Of a stretch of 64,000 nt of DNA, positions 45,648 to 57,998 are shown piece after piece. Made by a program: the position numbers and the translations under genes. The first letter of the stretch is position 1. The number at the start of each line of letters is the position of its first letter. Source of the DNA: Leuctra nigra (taxonomy: Eukaryota > Arthropoda > Insecta > Plecoptera > Leuctridae); NCBI GenBank assembly GCA_934045905.1, contig OW203762.1:27250345-27314344 (forward strand), in the 5' to 3' direction. The notes beneath the pieces were generated by a model. It saw nothing but the letters and a program-made list of their open reading frames with translations. It was not told where the DNA came from and did no database searches.

Positions 45648-45792
45648 AGGTCGGGTAGGACCAACTTTGGGTTAGCTAACTATCGATAGTTAGTGAGCTA
45701 ATAGCCAATGAAACCCAGTTGGCGCGAATTCCACAGCCAATAGGGTTCACTAAATTCCACTTAGGTAATCCAAATTTGGTCCTACCCAGCCT
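45648..45792. mobile_element. 145-bp MITE (AGGTCGGGTAGGACCAA ends)
   Basis: AGGTCGGGTAGGACCAA and TTGGTCCTACCCAGCCT are inverted ends. TACTA occurs in both flanks close to the ends. A central palindrome AACTATCGATAGTT is present. Confidence 0.75.
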
Positions 45793-45799
45793 AAGTACT

Positions 45800-47735
45800 A
45801 AATTTCACAGCAATTTAAGGATCTACAGCATAAATGCATCTGCATTATTGCAACATGGAGCTTGGCCACCAGAGCAAAAACCATTCAACACTTCCAAAAC
45901 ATATTAAATAAAAAACGGGTTTTGAATGCAGATTTGACCTAAGGATACAGTATACAGTATTATAATTCTGGTCTGGGGTTGTGATGACCTTGAAGTATTT
46001 CTCATTTGCTACTGAGCCATGATAACATTTCATTGCACATTGCTATGCTTGTTAGGTACTCAAAACGTTCTTAAATAAGCATGGATTACATCGGCCAATA
46101 CAAATTGAACAATGAGTATATAACGGGTTTCAAACTCTGAACACATAATCAGTCACCAGACAACCACAACTCTGGTATAGGTACATTAAATGGATTTAGA
46201 TCAACTTACAATAATCGTACGTTCTGAAAGGTGGTACTTATAAAATGTCATACTATGACATAAAGCACGGTTGTAATACGTCCGACATTGAAGGTTTGTT
46301 GCACAATCTTAAAGGCTCAACCACACTGCAACTTAGTAACAAACTTAAGACCTAAGCAGATAACAACATACAATATTTTCTTCCACAGCACAATGTGGAC
46401 TCAATGATTGGACATGCACCTAAAGGTTAACTGAACAAAAATGTTAGCAGTACAGAGATAAGTTTAATTTTGCACTGTTAATGAAACTTGGCCCGTGTTA
46501 CGTCGGGTCAACGTAGCACTTGCACAATGGTAAAACAAATAAAGTACAAAAAAATCTGCATTGAATCTGCTACACATATGATTCCTAAAATTTGCAGTGT
46601 GCCCATAATCTTGCAGTTCACCCTGTACTTAAACAATTGTGGACACCAAGGGGAAGGCCAATAATATGTACAGAACGCCCAGCGAGCGTGTAGCCTTTCC
46701 TTTCACAAGATGAGCAGTATTGTTCGACCCTTGTTCGACAGTTAAGCTCTGACAAGATACAACTCATTTTATTACCTGCCACCCCTTCCACCTACACTGT
46801 TGCCATTTTAAACAACTTTCCTTGAATTTTAAAAGCCAACTGCATTGAAAGATATTTGGCACCACAACAAAACAACCCTTTCCCGAACACCGGCAGTGGT
46901 TGAGAGATATTTACAACCGGACACGCGTCAAAACACTCCGGATTACAAGTTAAACCCATTGTTGAATTTTACACAGCATTTGATGAACTGGCTTCACGCT
47001 CGCTGGACGTACTTTACACCAATGCAGTTTACCACATTATCTAGTACCTAAACAGAGGGTTTGAACAAATTTAAGTACTGAGACAAGTGTCAAATGAAAG
47101 TACATACTCGATCAAGTTTAGAACTTGTTTCATGCAAGAAGACGTGCAAATGTAATATTTTAGTAATATTCCCAACAATGCATTACATAAAGAAATTAGT
47201 TTCGATTTTGAAGTAGGTACTCACTTAGCGAGTAAATGTAGGTAGCAAAGACCTAACTTTCAAGATCAAGCAGTATGTTCAATCAATAACCACAAGCACT
47301 GCTTGTTGACTTTCAGCAATTAACAATGTACACTGCTTAGCAGTTTGACAGTTGTTTATTTTTACACAGTGAAGGCTAGTGCGCTCCTCATGTGTTCACC
47401 GGAATACATATACGTATTACATTGTAAAATCTTAACTGGTACATAATGTACAAATTCATATTTTAATAAATAATCACTAGTGAAACACAAAAGCTAGTTC
47501 TCTAAATTTTGTCTTAAAAAATTAAAATGGAATTGATGAATTTGTCATAAAACACACAAAACAAATTATTGAGAAATGTTGTGATTTGACTTGCAAGTCC
47601 GTGCTGATGAAGATAATGAATTATTATCAATGCCAAGAGCTTGGGTGCTCTTGCTGTACTTGTCTAATGAGAGTTCAAGGAACAGGTGTTCGGTTGGGGG
47701 CACAGGGCAATTGATGCACTCGCTTGCGTCGGTTT
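45800..47735. other. intron of the BTB-ZF gene, no feature supported
   Basis: No coding frame or repeat could be supported. The slightly GC-richer part at 46640-47050 contains a short frame without recognisable motifs. Confidence 0.4.
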
Positions 47736-47738
47736 AGT

Positions 47739-47950
47739 TCAAGGTCGGGGGCCGTGGCGAGCCGCCATGTGTTTCTGTAGGGCAATGGTTCGGTTCAGCA
47801 CCTTGTAGCACACGGGACATGTGGTGCGCCCGCTGTGCACTTGTTTATGTTTGTTTAACGATGACAGGTGGTTGAATACTTTGTCGCACATGGAACACTC
47901 GAATCTCACAGGTAGTTTGTTGGAGTCTGCGTTCCATACATCAGATCCAA
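47739..47950 (-). CDS. alternative terminal exon of the BTB-ZF gene, C2H2 finger pair 1
   Basis: After acceptor CTTTGGCAG the exon enters in phase 1 and runs 70 codons to TGA 47741-47739. A leader (GSDVWNADSNKLPVR) precedes finger one, CSMCDKVFNHLSSLNKHKQV with H. Finger two is CPVCYKVLNRTIALQKHMAA with RH, after the linker SGRTT. Finger two resembles that of the 37902 exon (KHMAARHG versus RHMMAVHG), suggesting these two terminal exons arose by duplication. It is the terminal exon nearest to the shared exons. Confidence 0.88.
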
Positions 47951-48173
47951 CTGCCAAAGAAAAAGAAATTAATTTCATTAGAGCTTACACCTATTTTCAG
48001 AATGCATATAAGTTTCAACCTACACAATCATTATTATATTTATATTGTCAACTACTACCATATCAATATGTCGATGTAATGATATGAATTACGATGACTC
48101 AAGAGTCAATACCTAGAACAGTTTCGGATGAATTATGTAGCTGATGATTTTGAACCCGTGGTTGTAAGGCAAT

Positions 48174-48283
48174 GTAATAGTTTTTTCCGTTGAGCGACAT
48201 TATCGCGACATATTGGAGGCGTATTTCCTCTTTCTTCCACTGACGTGGCAAATCTTAATCGCTCAACGGAACAAAACTATAAC
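48174..48283. mobile_element. 110-bp MITE (CCGTTGAGCGA ends)
   Basis: GTAATAGTTTTTTCCGTTGA and TCAACGGAACAAAACTATAAC form near-perfect inverted ends. Confidence 0.75.
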
Positions 48284-48311
48284 ACTGACATGTGCTACGT
48301 AATTTCTTGTA

Positions 48312-48513
48312 CACTCCTGGACACTGAAATTGGCCCGCGGTCGATGTTCAAGTGGCACTACAGCTAGTATTTAACATTTATTTAATGTAATTTTTTGCAC
48401 AAAGACCGGATGGCTAGTGTGAGGTCCGAAAAATTACTTTAAATAAATAAATAAATACTAGCCGTAGTGCCACTTGAACATTAACCGCGGGCCAATTTCA
48501 GTGTCCAGGAGTG
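48312..48513. mobile_element. TA-target MITE (CACTCCTGGACACTG ends)
   Basis: CACTCCTGGACACTGAAATT and AATTTCAGTGTCCAGGAGTG are perfect inverted ends, extending about 55 bp inward to GTGGCACTAC with few mismatches, each flanked by TA. Confidence 0.85.
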
Positions 48514-49747
48514 TACATCTCAGAATTGAAGATAAAGGACTTATGGAAGATTCATGTACAAAACTTTTAAATTCGGTAAATAACAATCAGTGGCTCGTTC
48601 CTTTACGTATCCCATGGGAAAATGGCCCTTGCAAGTAATTTCGTAAAACCGATGTTAAAATGCTATACACAGAGTATGGGCAACACAGAGTAGAAAATTT
48701 CCACATCATTCATACTAGCTGAGAATGCAGTGATTGTGTGCATTCGTGAACGTTACGCACAAAACAGCTTAAACACAGATTAATTAGTTGACAAATAGAA
48801 TTAACAATTACTGGGAATAAAATGCTTTTGGGACTGAATTTAAATAATAATGATGTCTGGTTTCAAATACAAACTATATACACGATTCTAAATTCTGTTA
48901 CATTTAAAATTAAGAAAGATAGTCTATGATTTTGGACAGTTTAGCCTGCTTGAATAGAATGGAAATCTACCTACCTTGTTGGCGCTGCTTTGGACGTGTC
49001 ACTCACTAGCGTTCAATCACAGCATTCTCTACTATCAAACTTATTCAGCCCAATCACATCGCAAGTCGAACATACGTGACTTGGTCGTATCGTGTCGTGA
49101 TACGCGGTGTTGCACATTTCTAAGTATCTTGCCTATAAACCTACGAATTACAATAACTTAACGGAAACGGTTGAAAACAATTCGACACTCTCTTTCATTC
49201 TTCCATGTCAATCGTATAACGAGTTAAGTAAAAGTTATAATGTAACTAATGAAATATGCCGATTGTATTTGATTGTTGACATTAAGGTATTCATCAATTT
49301 CTGTTAATTCGCGATGTAATTATAACTTTGACTGAACTCGTTACGATTGACATGTAAGTGACTTGCCCGCACGTGCATTGGGTGCATTCATGATATTATA
49401 CTGATACTTATACTGATATTAGCGCATTCTCTAGGCACTTTTAGTTTCGAATACGGCCAATAACACACATTAGAAATATTTAGTACAGTAACTACAACTA
49501 AATATGTAGAGATATTTTAACAAATTTAGAGTAGGTATGTACTGATATATTTTTATATTAGATTAAAACAAGTAGGTTGTTGCATTCTAGGGACTGAGAA
49601 GCAAGGTTACGGAGCAGTACAGTGAATTGTATTGAGTACACCAGAAGCTGTACTGACAAAGTACAGGCTCAAGAAGTCTTGCTGTGCACCAGAAGTTTCA
49701 ACAACATCAAGTTTGATAGAAAGGGATGTACAAAGAGAAAAATATCC

Positions 49748-49822
49748 GGCCAAACCGCAGCTCGAATCTGGGACCTCTCACTTGGCGGGGGTGAGAGCTA
49801 CCAACTAAGCTATCCGGTCTAA
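49748..49822 (-). pseudogene. degenerate tRNA-like sequence (Gly-like) or SINE head
   Basis: On the minus strand TAGCTTAGTTGGTAGC resembles box A/D arm, TCTCAC...GTGAGA an anticodon stem around CCCCGCCAA (contains GCC), and CCCAGATTCGAGCTGCG a T arm with box B. The acceptor stem does not pair and the anticodon loop is two bases too long, so it is not a functional tRNA. Confidence 0.4.
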
Positions 49823-49829
49823 CTGACAG

Positions 49830-50430
49830 TTATTTATTTCACTACTTCACACATTCCTTTCATCATCCTGACTCCCTAGTAATTATCCATAACAACCCAG
49901 TTCCTTAACATCAAGTCGATTGAGGAACAAATGTTTCCTTTATTTCCGTTGAGGGAGGAGATATCGAGCAATATGTAGGTACCTACCACATTTGATCATC
50001 AAAACTGTTGCAAAAGGCATTAAAAGTTAAAACCCACTGAAATCAATGATAAGAAAACCTGGGTTTGAATCTGTCTATCATGCAAATTCTGGAAGATAAC
50101 CGAGTATCACTGTGCTCTGTTGTGCAAGGTCATTTGGTTCCTCCACTTACCCCTACAAGCCCAAATTATGCATTTATGATAGAAAATAAACACTGTGGAT
50201 CCCAAATCAGAAATGAAAAATTGAAGTAACCAAAAATCAAATTTGGTCATGAGTCATGACTCATCCATCATATTGGGCTAATGAAAATGATAATTGATTG
50301 AAGTGATGGGCTTTTCACAAATCATAAATTGTTCTCACAGTATTCACGAACATTTTATTAAAGCAAATAATAATTATAAATACATAAGTTGAGAGTTAAT
50401 TAATGAAAATGTCATCCATCATATTCATCA
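49830..50430. other. intronic DNA, nothing supported
   Basis: AT-rich and without recognisable frames, fingers or inverted ends. Confidence 0.4.
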
Positions 50431-50431
50431 C

Positions 50432-50731
50432 CTATCTAGTGTGGAAGATGATAAAATAATTTCGATCTTTATTTAAGCATAGACGAAATCCACATTTAGC
50501 ACATTTTGTTCTTGAATATGCCTTTCTGCACAATTTACATCTTCCTTTCGCTTCAATGTGCTCAGGCCAATGCTGGAGCCCATCATAACGTACGTCCTCC
50601 ACCGTTTGGGGTGCAATTTTTTCGCATGTCGACGGCTGCATCTCTATCTTCTCGTTAGATGGATGACTGCATATCTTTCTCTCTATATCAAATTTGATAA
50701 AGAGCATAAGCAATTTCAGATTTGAATTCAA
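50432..50731 (-). pseudogene. piggyBac-type transposase, C-terminal fragment
   Basis: The 99-codon frame ends in the Cys-rich domain of piggyBac transposases. DVRYDGLQHWPEH is followed by RCKLCRKAYSRTKCAKCG and FRLCLNKDRNYFIIFH, giving the C-x2-C ... C-x2-C ... C spacing of the piggyBac zinc-binding tail just before the stop. The catalytic DDD core is missing, so it is a remnant. It is not inside the TTAA-bounded element at 51080-52428, which lies 350 bp to the right and may be its non-autonomous partner. Confidence 0.75.
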
Positions 50732-51079
50732 TCGAATGCTTGAAATTTGCTTTACCCCTGACTGACGCTTTGAATGTCTCTAATTGACATACATTAACAC
50801 AAAGCCAATAAAGTGAAAAACAATTCTAAGGTAAAAGTAAAACCTTCACGTTTTTATGTCTGTGTGATGATACATAACTCTACTAGAATATCCGTTAGAG
50901 AAACCCCACTAATACTAGTCATCTTGAGGTATCGTAATGTGTCCAATGCACGTAGTACTCTTCTAGGCAAAATCATAGCGAGGAATCTTAAAAATAAAAT
51001 TTGATGTTGGCCAGAAGTCGAATGTGTGACTTAAAAATGAAATTGAGTCGATTGATACCGACCGGGATGTGCAGAGTCA

Positions 51080-52428
51080 TTAACCCTTTCGGGTCTCATT
51101 TATTTACTACTGGAGCGCTGCACAGGTCGGACTTAAAATGGGCCTATAGCAGGTGAATTTTACCTCCATAAGATGAGAAATGATAGTGGGACTTACAATC
51201 TTTGTTTTCATTACAATTTTATTTTATATTCACATTAACATACTTCTGATACATTTTGTGTCCAGTTAATTATTTATTTTATATAGAAAGAAATTAAATA
51301 AACAGTTCCAACTTGTTGCGTATTTGCCGCCATCCCCACCCAGCTCATTATTCACTAGAATCATGGTCACTAATGTTGCCATCACTATCACAATCACTAA
51401 CAATATCTTCCTTGAACTTCCCATTATCATTTTCATCTTCACTAAATCAATAATTGCTACTAGAATACTAGAATTTTTCCAAATCATTGCTGCACATTCC
51501 TTTCCTATAGGTAGACGCCATATTGGATTACTAGCAAAGAAATATTTCGACTCGGTTTGTCAACTTTTTCATGGAATAGGAACAAATAGAAGGCTCACCG
51601 TGTAGAGAACAGCTTACTTCACACTACTAAATTTAAGGTGACGGCAGCAGGGCTTCAAACGTGAAATCTGCTGCAATGTTAAACTCAGACCAGGTCTATA
51701 GAATGGAATGTCATGTCACGGTCAAGTCAAGGTCTATGGATCGTACAGAACGGATACTAGCGCAGCGTTTTGATAGAAGTACAAACTAGATTTGTTTTGA
51801 ATCTTACCTCGGTAGGTACAAAACCATGGTCAAACAAGGATTCACTTTTAAATCAACTCCTTCAATAATAAATAAAACATCCTTAATGAAATTCCCCGTT
51901 CTCGAGTGTTTTCATTCTCTTTTTAAATGAATTAACTGCCCAATATAACCTAAGATAACATGCATCTGACATTTAGATAAAAGATTTAATTTTAATTGAC
52001 TATCAATTAATGAAGAGAGATGATGTACTGGATCTACTGATAAAACAGTTCCGGTAACTGCCAAATCGTACACTGGCGCTTGTATCCGTTCTGTATTCTC
52101 GTCCGGGGGTGCATTCCATAGCATTTCCTTCTGCGAGTTCCGCCCGTAATTCGTATTCACGGGTCTCCATGGTAAAGCAGTCATCTGCCGTCACCTTAAA
52201 TTTGGTAGTGTGAAGTAAGCTGTTCTCTACACGGTGGAAGGCTGTGTGACTCGATTGCTCAGTAGATAAAATAGTGCTTTACTTCTTTATTTCGCTGATA
52301 GATAGCGCCACTTGTACGAAAATTGTTTAGAAGCAATACAAAATTATGTCGGACCTGTTCCGACATACGGCAAGAACGGGAAAATAAAAATGTCGGAACC
52401 ATTCCGACTTTCGGCCTGAAAGGGTTAA
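51080..52428. mobile_element. piggyBac-type non-autonomous element flanked by TTAA
   Basis: TTAACCCTTTCGGG at the left and CTGAAAGGGTTAA at the right are inverted ends that include TTAA, the exact piggyBac target. CGGACTTAAAATGGG and GTTCCGACAT-type sequences lie subterminally. A second MITE (51597-52236) is nested inside. Confidence 0.8.
51597..52236. mobile_element. 640-bp MITE nested in the TTAA element
   Basis: CACCGTGTAGAGAACAGCTT and AAGCTGTTCTCTACACGGTG are exact inverted ends, with similarity continuing about 48 bp inward (AAATTTAAGGTGACGGCAG). A 7-bp direct repeat GAAGGCT flanks it. Confidence 0.85.
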
Positions 52429-52429
52429 T

Positions 52430-53595
52430 AAGGCAATTGTGTGAATAGTAAACATGTACACCCAATAAACACAAAATATCGTGGTTTGTGGCGGAGTGTG
52501 GAGAACCCGAATGATCGTCAAAGATGAAACAATAAAATAAATATGCGTTTTAACTAAGTTACATGGTATTTCAGTCAGGTCTGAAACGGAACAAGACGAA
52601 ATATTGTTCACTGTCACATAATTATTTGTACCTACAGGAAAAGTACATTCGATAAGGAAGCGTAGTTAAATAAGTTAGCAGGCGAATAGTGCATTCATCA
52701 TGAGTCAACGTCAATTGTACATAAAGCACCATTTACACAGTCAATTTTTGCGTCAAATCTTAAATTTTTCTTCAAATTAATTTGTTTACGCAGTCAAATT
52801 TCTTTGAAGCAAATTTGACAGAAAATGAGTCTGTGTAATTGGGGATGTCCGCTTTTTGTATGATAAATTCTCTTATAAGGACTGAAATTTGAGCCAAATA
52901 TTTGGTTGCAAGAGACCAACAACAAGGTTACATAAATCTCTTCTGGCTCAATTCCGTCAAAAGTCGAGATCAAGTGATCGTCAAGCCACTCTTAGGGTTC
53001 TTAGCGTTGCGTCCATCATTGTGGATGTAGAATATCATTGCAAATTGGTAGATACACAACGAATTTCACGTATTACTGGAACTTGGGAAGTTTCGATGAC
53101 TTTTAAGTTTCAAACCTTAAAAAATAATCTCATATCTTCAGCAACAGAAAAGCAAGATGCAGAAAACAAAACCTATACCCCTGCCTGAGCTAAGGCATAT
53201 TGGAGCACGAAGTGTAGAAAATATCTACCAAAGAATGTTGAAACCATGCACATGTAATGAGTCAGGGTATCCAGTAGTAAACAATACAATAATAACTAAC
53301 AACCTCAACACATAAATCGGTTTAAGAGCATATGTGTGGACGTGGTATTTATTACTTATTAGGTCTAAGAGATGCTTATCTTGGAACCGATAAGCAACTA
53401 GAATAATCTTGACTATTTCCTTAAATGTCAACCCATCATCAACCATCATCTAGCTAGACCATTATGACGAGACATAATCCAGCTGCAAATCTGTGAACTT
53501 GATTCTGCTCTTAACATGTCTCTAATAAGTCTCAAGAAGGATCTACTAACGCAGGGTCTATGCAAGCGGTACCGAAGTTACACACAAATCAAAGG
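52430..53595. other. intronic DNA, nothing supported
   Basis: Contains AT-rich text and a short frame at 52889-53188 that lacks recognisable features. Confidence 0.35.
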
Positions 53596-53663
53596 AAAAT
53601 AATAATAATAATCCATCCCTGGTTCCAATTTAATGGGTCAGGGGGTGGGTATTCCCACCAACA

Positions 53664-56600
53664 CTAGGGCCGCAGGACTCCTGGAAACCGGCTGGCCACG
53701 CCTGGCGTTTCCTCCTCTTCTTCCTCCTCTTCTTCTTCTTCCACTTCTAATTGTTCCACAAATTCCTTCCACCATGTTCTGTCCTCCCACTGTCTCTCAG
53801 CCTCCAACTCACTCCACCTTCCTCCTCTCTCCAACACATCCTCCTTGATCAGTCCAATCCACCTGTCTCTTGGTCGCCCCACTCTCCGAGTTCCCCCTGT
53901 AGCCGCTTCAAACACCCGCCTTGGCACTCTATCGGTTCCCATCCTCTTCATGTGGCCGAACCACCTAAGCCTCTCTCTTCCCAGCTTGAACACCAATCTT
54001 TCAACCCCAAGCTCTTTTCTTATCTTCCTACTTTGGATCCTATCCATTCTTGTCACCCCCTTCACACTCCTCAAAAACTTCATCTCAGCTGCCTGTAGCT
54101 GATTCATTTCCTTTCCACCTGCTGACCACGTCACTGCCCCATATGTTAGAATTGGCAGGAAATATATCTTGTACATAATGATCTTGCAGACTTGTGGAAA
54201 CTTCTCATTCCACAGCAACTTCCTCACTGCTTGATAAAATGCCTCTGCTTTCTTTCTTCTTTCTTGTATTTCTGTCTACTTTAGCCTTGTTGGTGAGCAG
54301 GCTACCCAGATACTTAAACTCTTCCACCTCCTTCAACCATCCCTCTCCAAGCTTGATCCTAGCATGACCGTGTTTAAGCTTCTTTCTTTCCATTGTCATT
54401 ACTTCACTCTTCTCTTCGCTTATTCTCAAACCCATCTTCTCTGTCTCTTCACTCCACTTATCAATCTTTAACTGCACTTCCTCCCTAGTTTCTCCCCACA
54501 CCACCACATCATCCGCATAAATCAACGTTTGAGTATCGATCCCCTCATTCGGCTCTGCTTTCTTCAACAACTCGTCCATTACTATGATGAACAGTGTTGG
54601 TGACAACACACTCCCTTGCCGAAGCCCTTCACTAATACTAAACCATTCCGATCTCCCCACTCCCGACTGCACACAACTCACACTGTTCTGATACATACAT
54701 TTGATCCGCTCAACCAAGTCCTTGCCTATTCCTCTCTTCACCAAACACTCCCAAACTATTTCCCTTGGCAACCTGTCATACGCCTTCTCCAAGTCCAAGA
54801 AAGCCATATGCATTTCCTGCCCCCTCTCCCACTGCTGCTCCATCATCTGTCGCACTGTGAAAATTGCGTCTATTGTCGATCGCCCTCTCCGAAATCCATA
54901 CTGTTCTTCTCGCAACCCCTCTTCAACATAATTCTTCAATCTCCGTTCCACTATCTTCTCAAACAACTTCGCACACTGACAGAGTAAGGTCACACCCCGG
55001 TAATTATTACATTTCCTTCGATCTCCTTTCTTAAAAAGGGGAACAATAATCCCCTTTTCCCAATCAACTGGAATTCTCTTCTGTTCCCATGCTGCTCGGA
55101 TCACTCTACAAAGCCATCTTCTACCATCCTCCCCTGCAGCTTTTACCATTTCTATGGTAACCTCATCAATACCAGGCGCACGACCATTCTTCATTTCCCG
55201 CATGGCTCTAGTTACTTCTGCATCACAAAGATCTTCCTCCATCTCACTGTCTTCCATTTCACTTCCAATCTGCAGCTCTTCTTCACCCATTGATACATTA
55301 AGATCCTTTTTTACATTTAAAAGATTCTCAAAATACTTCCCCCACATCTGGTTTATCTTCATTACATCACTTATCAGATCACCCTTGTCATTCTTCATAC
55401 TCTTTAGATCGTCTCGAGTTCCCCTTTTTTCCTTGACTAGTCCATAGATCATCTTTTTGTTGCCATTAAAATCTTCCACCAACTTGTCTGCTAACTCCTC
55501 CATTGATTTGTCCTTCTCTTCTTCTACAATGCATGCCACATTTCTTCTGCATATTCTGTACTGATGTTTACTTTCTAACGATCTGTCTAATTCGTACTTC
55601 TGCCATGCTAGTCTTTTCTCCTTCACAGCAACTTTTACTCTGTTGTTCCACCATCTTGTCTCCTTCTCCTTCCTTCTTCCACCTGCTCTTCCACACAATT
55701 GTTCAGCCCCAGCTACTATAGCATTCTTGAACTCCTGCCATTCTTCTTCCACATCCCTCAACTCTCCAACAGGCACTCTGTTCTTGATCTTATTTCTGAA
55801 TTCGTTCTTCACCGCGGGGTCCTGTAGTTTCCATCCTTTGATTCTCTTATGTGAGACAGTCACTACTGGTTTCTGCACATCGATCCTGAGCGTGCACTCG
55901 AGCAGTCGATGGTCACTGTCGAGTGAAACGGCTGGGCATACCTTGATGTCTATGATGCTCTGCCTCAAGCTGTCCCCCACACAGATGTAATCTATCACGG
56001 ACTCCGATCTGTCCTCACCGTAGCCGTATCTTGTTATACAATGGCTTCTTCTCTTCTGAAACCAGCTGTTGCCTATTTTCAGTTGATTTCTTCTACACAT
56101 ATCCAGCAGCCTCTCCCCATCTCTGTTTCTCTCGTCTACCCCATACTTCCCCAGCACCTCCTCATAGCCCTTTCTGTCACTCCCTACCTTCGCATTAAAG
56201 TCTCCCATCACAATTAATTCATACTTTGATCTCTCCAATACCTTTTCTATTTCCTCACTAAAACTCTCTTTCTCTTCCACTGCTCGACCTGCCTGTGGTG
56301 CGTACACCTGCACAACCTCCACTGTCATCTTTTCACTTGCCTTCAATATCAGTGACATCAACCTGTCGCTGTGACACTTCACATCCACCACAAAGTCACT
56401 AACCTTCGGCCTCACTACTACCGCCACTCCATTCCTTCCCTCCAAGCCACCAGACCACCACAGCTTAAAGCCATTTCTCAAGTCCTTCGAACCACTTCCT
56501 TTCCACTTTGCTTCACTTAGCCCTAGAAACAATAACTTCCTTTCAACCATCACATCTATCATTTCTTCTACCTTTCCATTCAATGAAACAATGTTCAGCG

Positions 56601-56730
56601 TACCAAATGTAAATTCAATTCTACTTCCTATTTGTCTTTCTTTCCTGGTTCTTCTCTTTGCTCTGTTAGATCCTGCTTCCGGGGCTGTTTCCTGAACTAC
56701 GTCACTCGTCTCCACACTGTGCGGCTCCAA
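53664..56730 (-). pseudogene. LINE ORF2: APE endonuclease and reverse transcriptase, one frameshift
   Basis: The main frame (56730-54205, 841 codons) has an APE endonuclease at residues 38-285 (GTLNIVSLNGK, MGDFNAKVG at 175-183, SDHRLLEC at 272-279). The reverse transcriptase spans 515-810: NGRAPGIDEVTIEMVKAAG, PLFKKGDRRKCNNYRGVTLL, YGFRRGRSTIDAI, MAFLDLEKAYDRL, GLRQGSVLSPTLF and the catalytic YADD at 738-741. At about 54250, in a purine run (AAGAAAGAAGAAAGAAAG), the frame is lost. The remainder continues in another frame to 53664, with LRWFGHMKRMG, GRPRDRWIGLIKEDV and a poly-Glu stretch. That tail is shared by CFDP2-like LINEs of many animals; the clade is not assigned here. All catalytic motifs are intact, so the frameshift is recent or an assembly error. 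Confidence 0.88.
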
Positions 56731-56957
56731 AAACCCTGATGACTCCTCTCACTTGTTCTCTCTTCTATTACATTTCGTAATCCTTCACCAATTGATCGAT
56801 GCCAGTCCCATTTTCCCAACAACCCCCTTTGCATTCCCCTCAAGCTAATGTTCCACACACCTTGTTCCTTACACACGGCTCTGACACAATTATTCAACTC
56901 TCTGGGACCACTCCCTTTCCCCGTCAGCATGCTAGCCATGTAAACTTTGCATGACAA
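56697..56957 (-). pseudogene. 5' short frame of the LINE
   Basis: An 86-codon frame (MLTGKGSGPRELNNCVRAVC and SLRGMQRGLLGKW) overlaps the first 34 nt of the main frame in a different phase. It is either the end of a truncated ORF1 or a frameshifted 5' part of ORF2. No nucleic-acid-binding motif is visible. Confidence 0.4.
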
Positions 56958-56964
56958 GAGTTCA

Positions 56965-57930
56965 TATGGAGTATGTAGACTGCAATGTCATTCAAACAAA
57001 GTATATTGAGAGGAAATAGGTACTCTGACTAAGTATGTATACAGATCGCTCAATAACGCTTAAAATAAGCAAAACGGCAGATCTAGTAAATCCAAAGTTA
57101 TTCTGTAAAATGCTGCAGTGACCTATCTATTGCATGGATTGAGAAAATTAAGATCCCTAATTATTTTGCTTGGAAATTCCAATGTCCTATGCTCCAAAGA
57201 TTATATTATCACTTATCAGAGAGATTATTTATCCCTCCTAAGAGTGATCGATCAGCCAAGTTTTGTGTAATTTTATTTAACAATAAAATAAAAACAGGTG
57301 GGTATCCAATTGATTAAGGTTGGGTAGTATATTAATACAACATCATTTAAATAGGTACGATATCCCATTTATGGAAATATAGGTATGCTCATCATAGTTT
57401 TCCACAGAATAATCTAATGTTAAACCTCACTACTAGCACTAATTCCTTGAAACGAAAACGCTTGAAAATTGAAACAACACCGCCTTTAATTCTAGCTAAA
57501 GAAGAATCTGATATCTTTGTCAAGACAAAATCTATGTAGTAGGAATGTAGCAAGAAAACCACATGTGGTGGTAGGTGGTGGCTATGAAACCATTAACAGA
57601 TATCATTCCGCAAATCGGTTTTAATTCGTCTTTTCCCCCGAGAAAAAATGTATGGTTTGTTAACAATTTGTTGTCGAACCCACTGATGATTGGAGCAAGG
57701 CGGTGACATTCCTTCCTCCTCTTGATAAACAAGTTCACCTTAGAATGCTAGCGCCACAATGTCGAATGAAACAAGACTTAGTCTTGACAACATTTTGAAA
57801 AAGTTAAAAAAGTAATAAAAAAAGTCAAACCGTACAAAACAAAACGATTGTTACCCCTAGAATCTAACTAATAATCCGTGCCGCATACATGAAACCGTGA
57901 AGATGTATATAGCATAAACAAGACGGGAGA
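56965..57930. other. intronic DNA, nothing supported
   Basis: AT-rich; the short frame at 57532-57738 has no recognisable feature. Confidence 0.35.
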
Positions 57931-57935
57931 CTTAC

Positions 57936-57998
57936 CATGTGAAGTGTCGTGCGTTGTGGCGTCTGTTGAGGTTCCTGGCTGCGATAGAGTAATGGAAT
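57936..57998 (-). CDS. 63-nt symmetric cassette exon of the BTB-ZF gene
   Basis: A pyrimidine-rich tract ending TGTTGCAG precedes, and GTAAGTCT follows, a 63-nt segment. Read in phase 1 it encodes the Ser/Thr-rich SITLSQPGTSTDATTHDTSH, like the flexible linkers that join BTB and finger parts. The length is a multiple of three, and both borders are phase 1. The shared exon at 62070 can therefore splice to it or skip it without changing frame. It is too short to show as an isolated open frame; the case rests on splice consensus, phase fit and composition. Confidence 0.65.

Larger units (their letters stand above)
53600..56960 (-). mobile_element. non-LTR retrotransposon (LINE), near full length
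   Basis: Minus-strand element with endonuclease and reverse transcriptase frames. Its 3' end is marked on the minus strand by a (TTA)n-like tail (plus strand AATAATAATAATAATCC at about 53598-53614). The 5' side begins near 56957 with a short open frame overlapping the main frame. GC content exceeds that of the host intron. It has the same orientation as the BTB-ZF gene. No clear target-site duplication was found, so the 5' limit is approximate. Confidence 0.85.

Noticed and set aside
53633..56000. Plus-strand Pro/Ser/Leu-rich frames opposite the LINE
   Set aside because: They are antisense shadows of the Glu/Lys-rich LINE protein.
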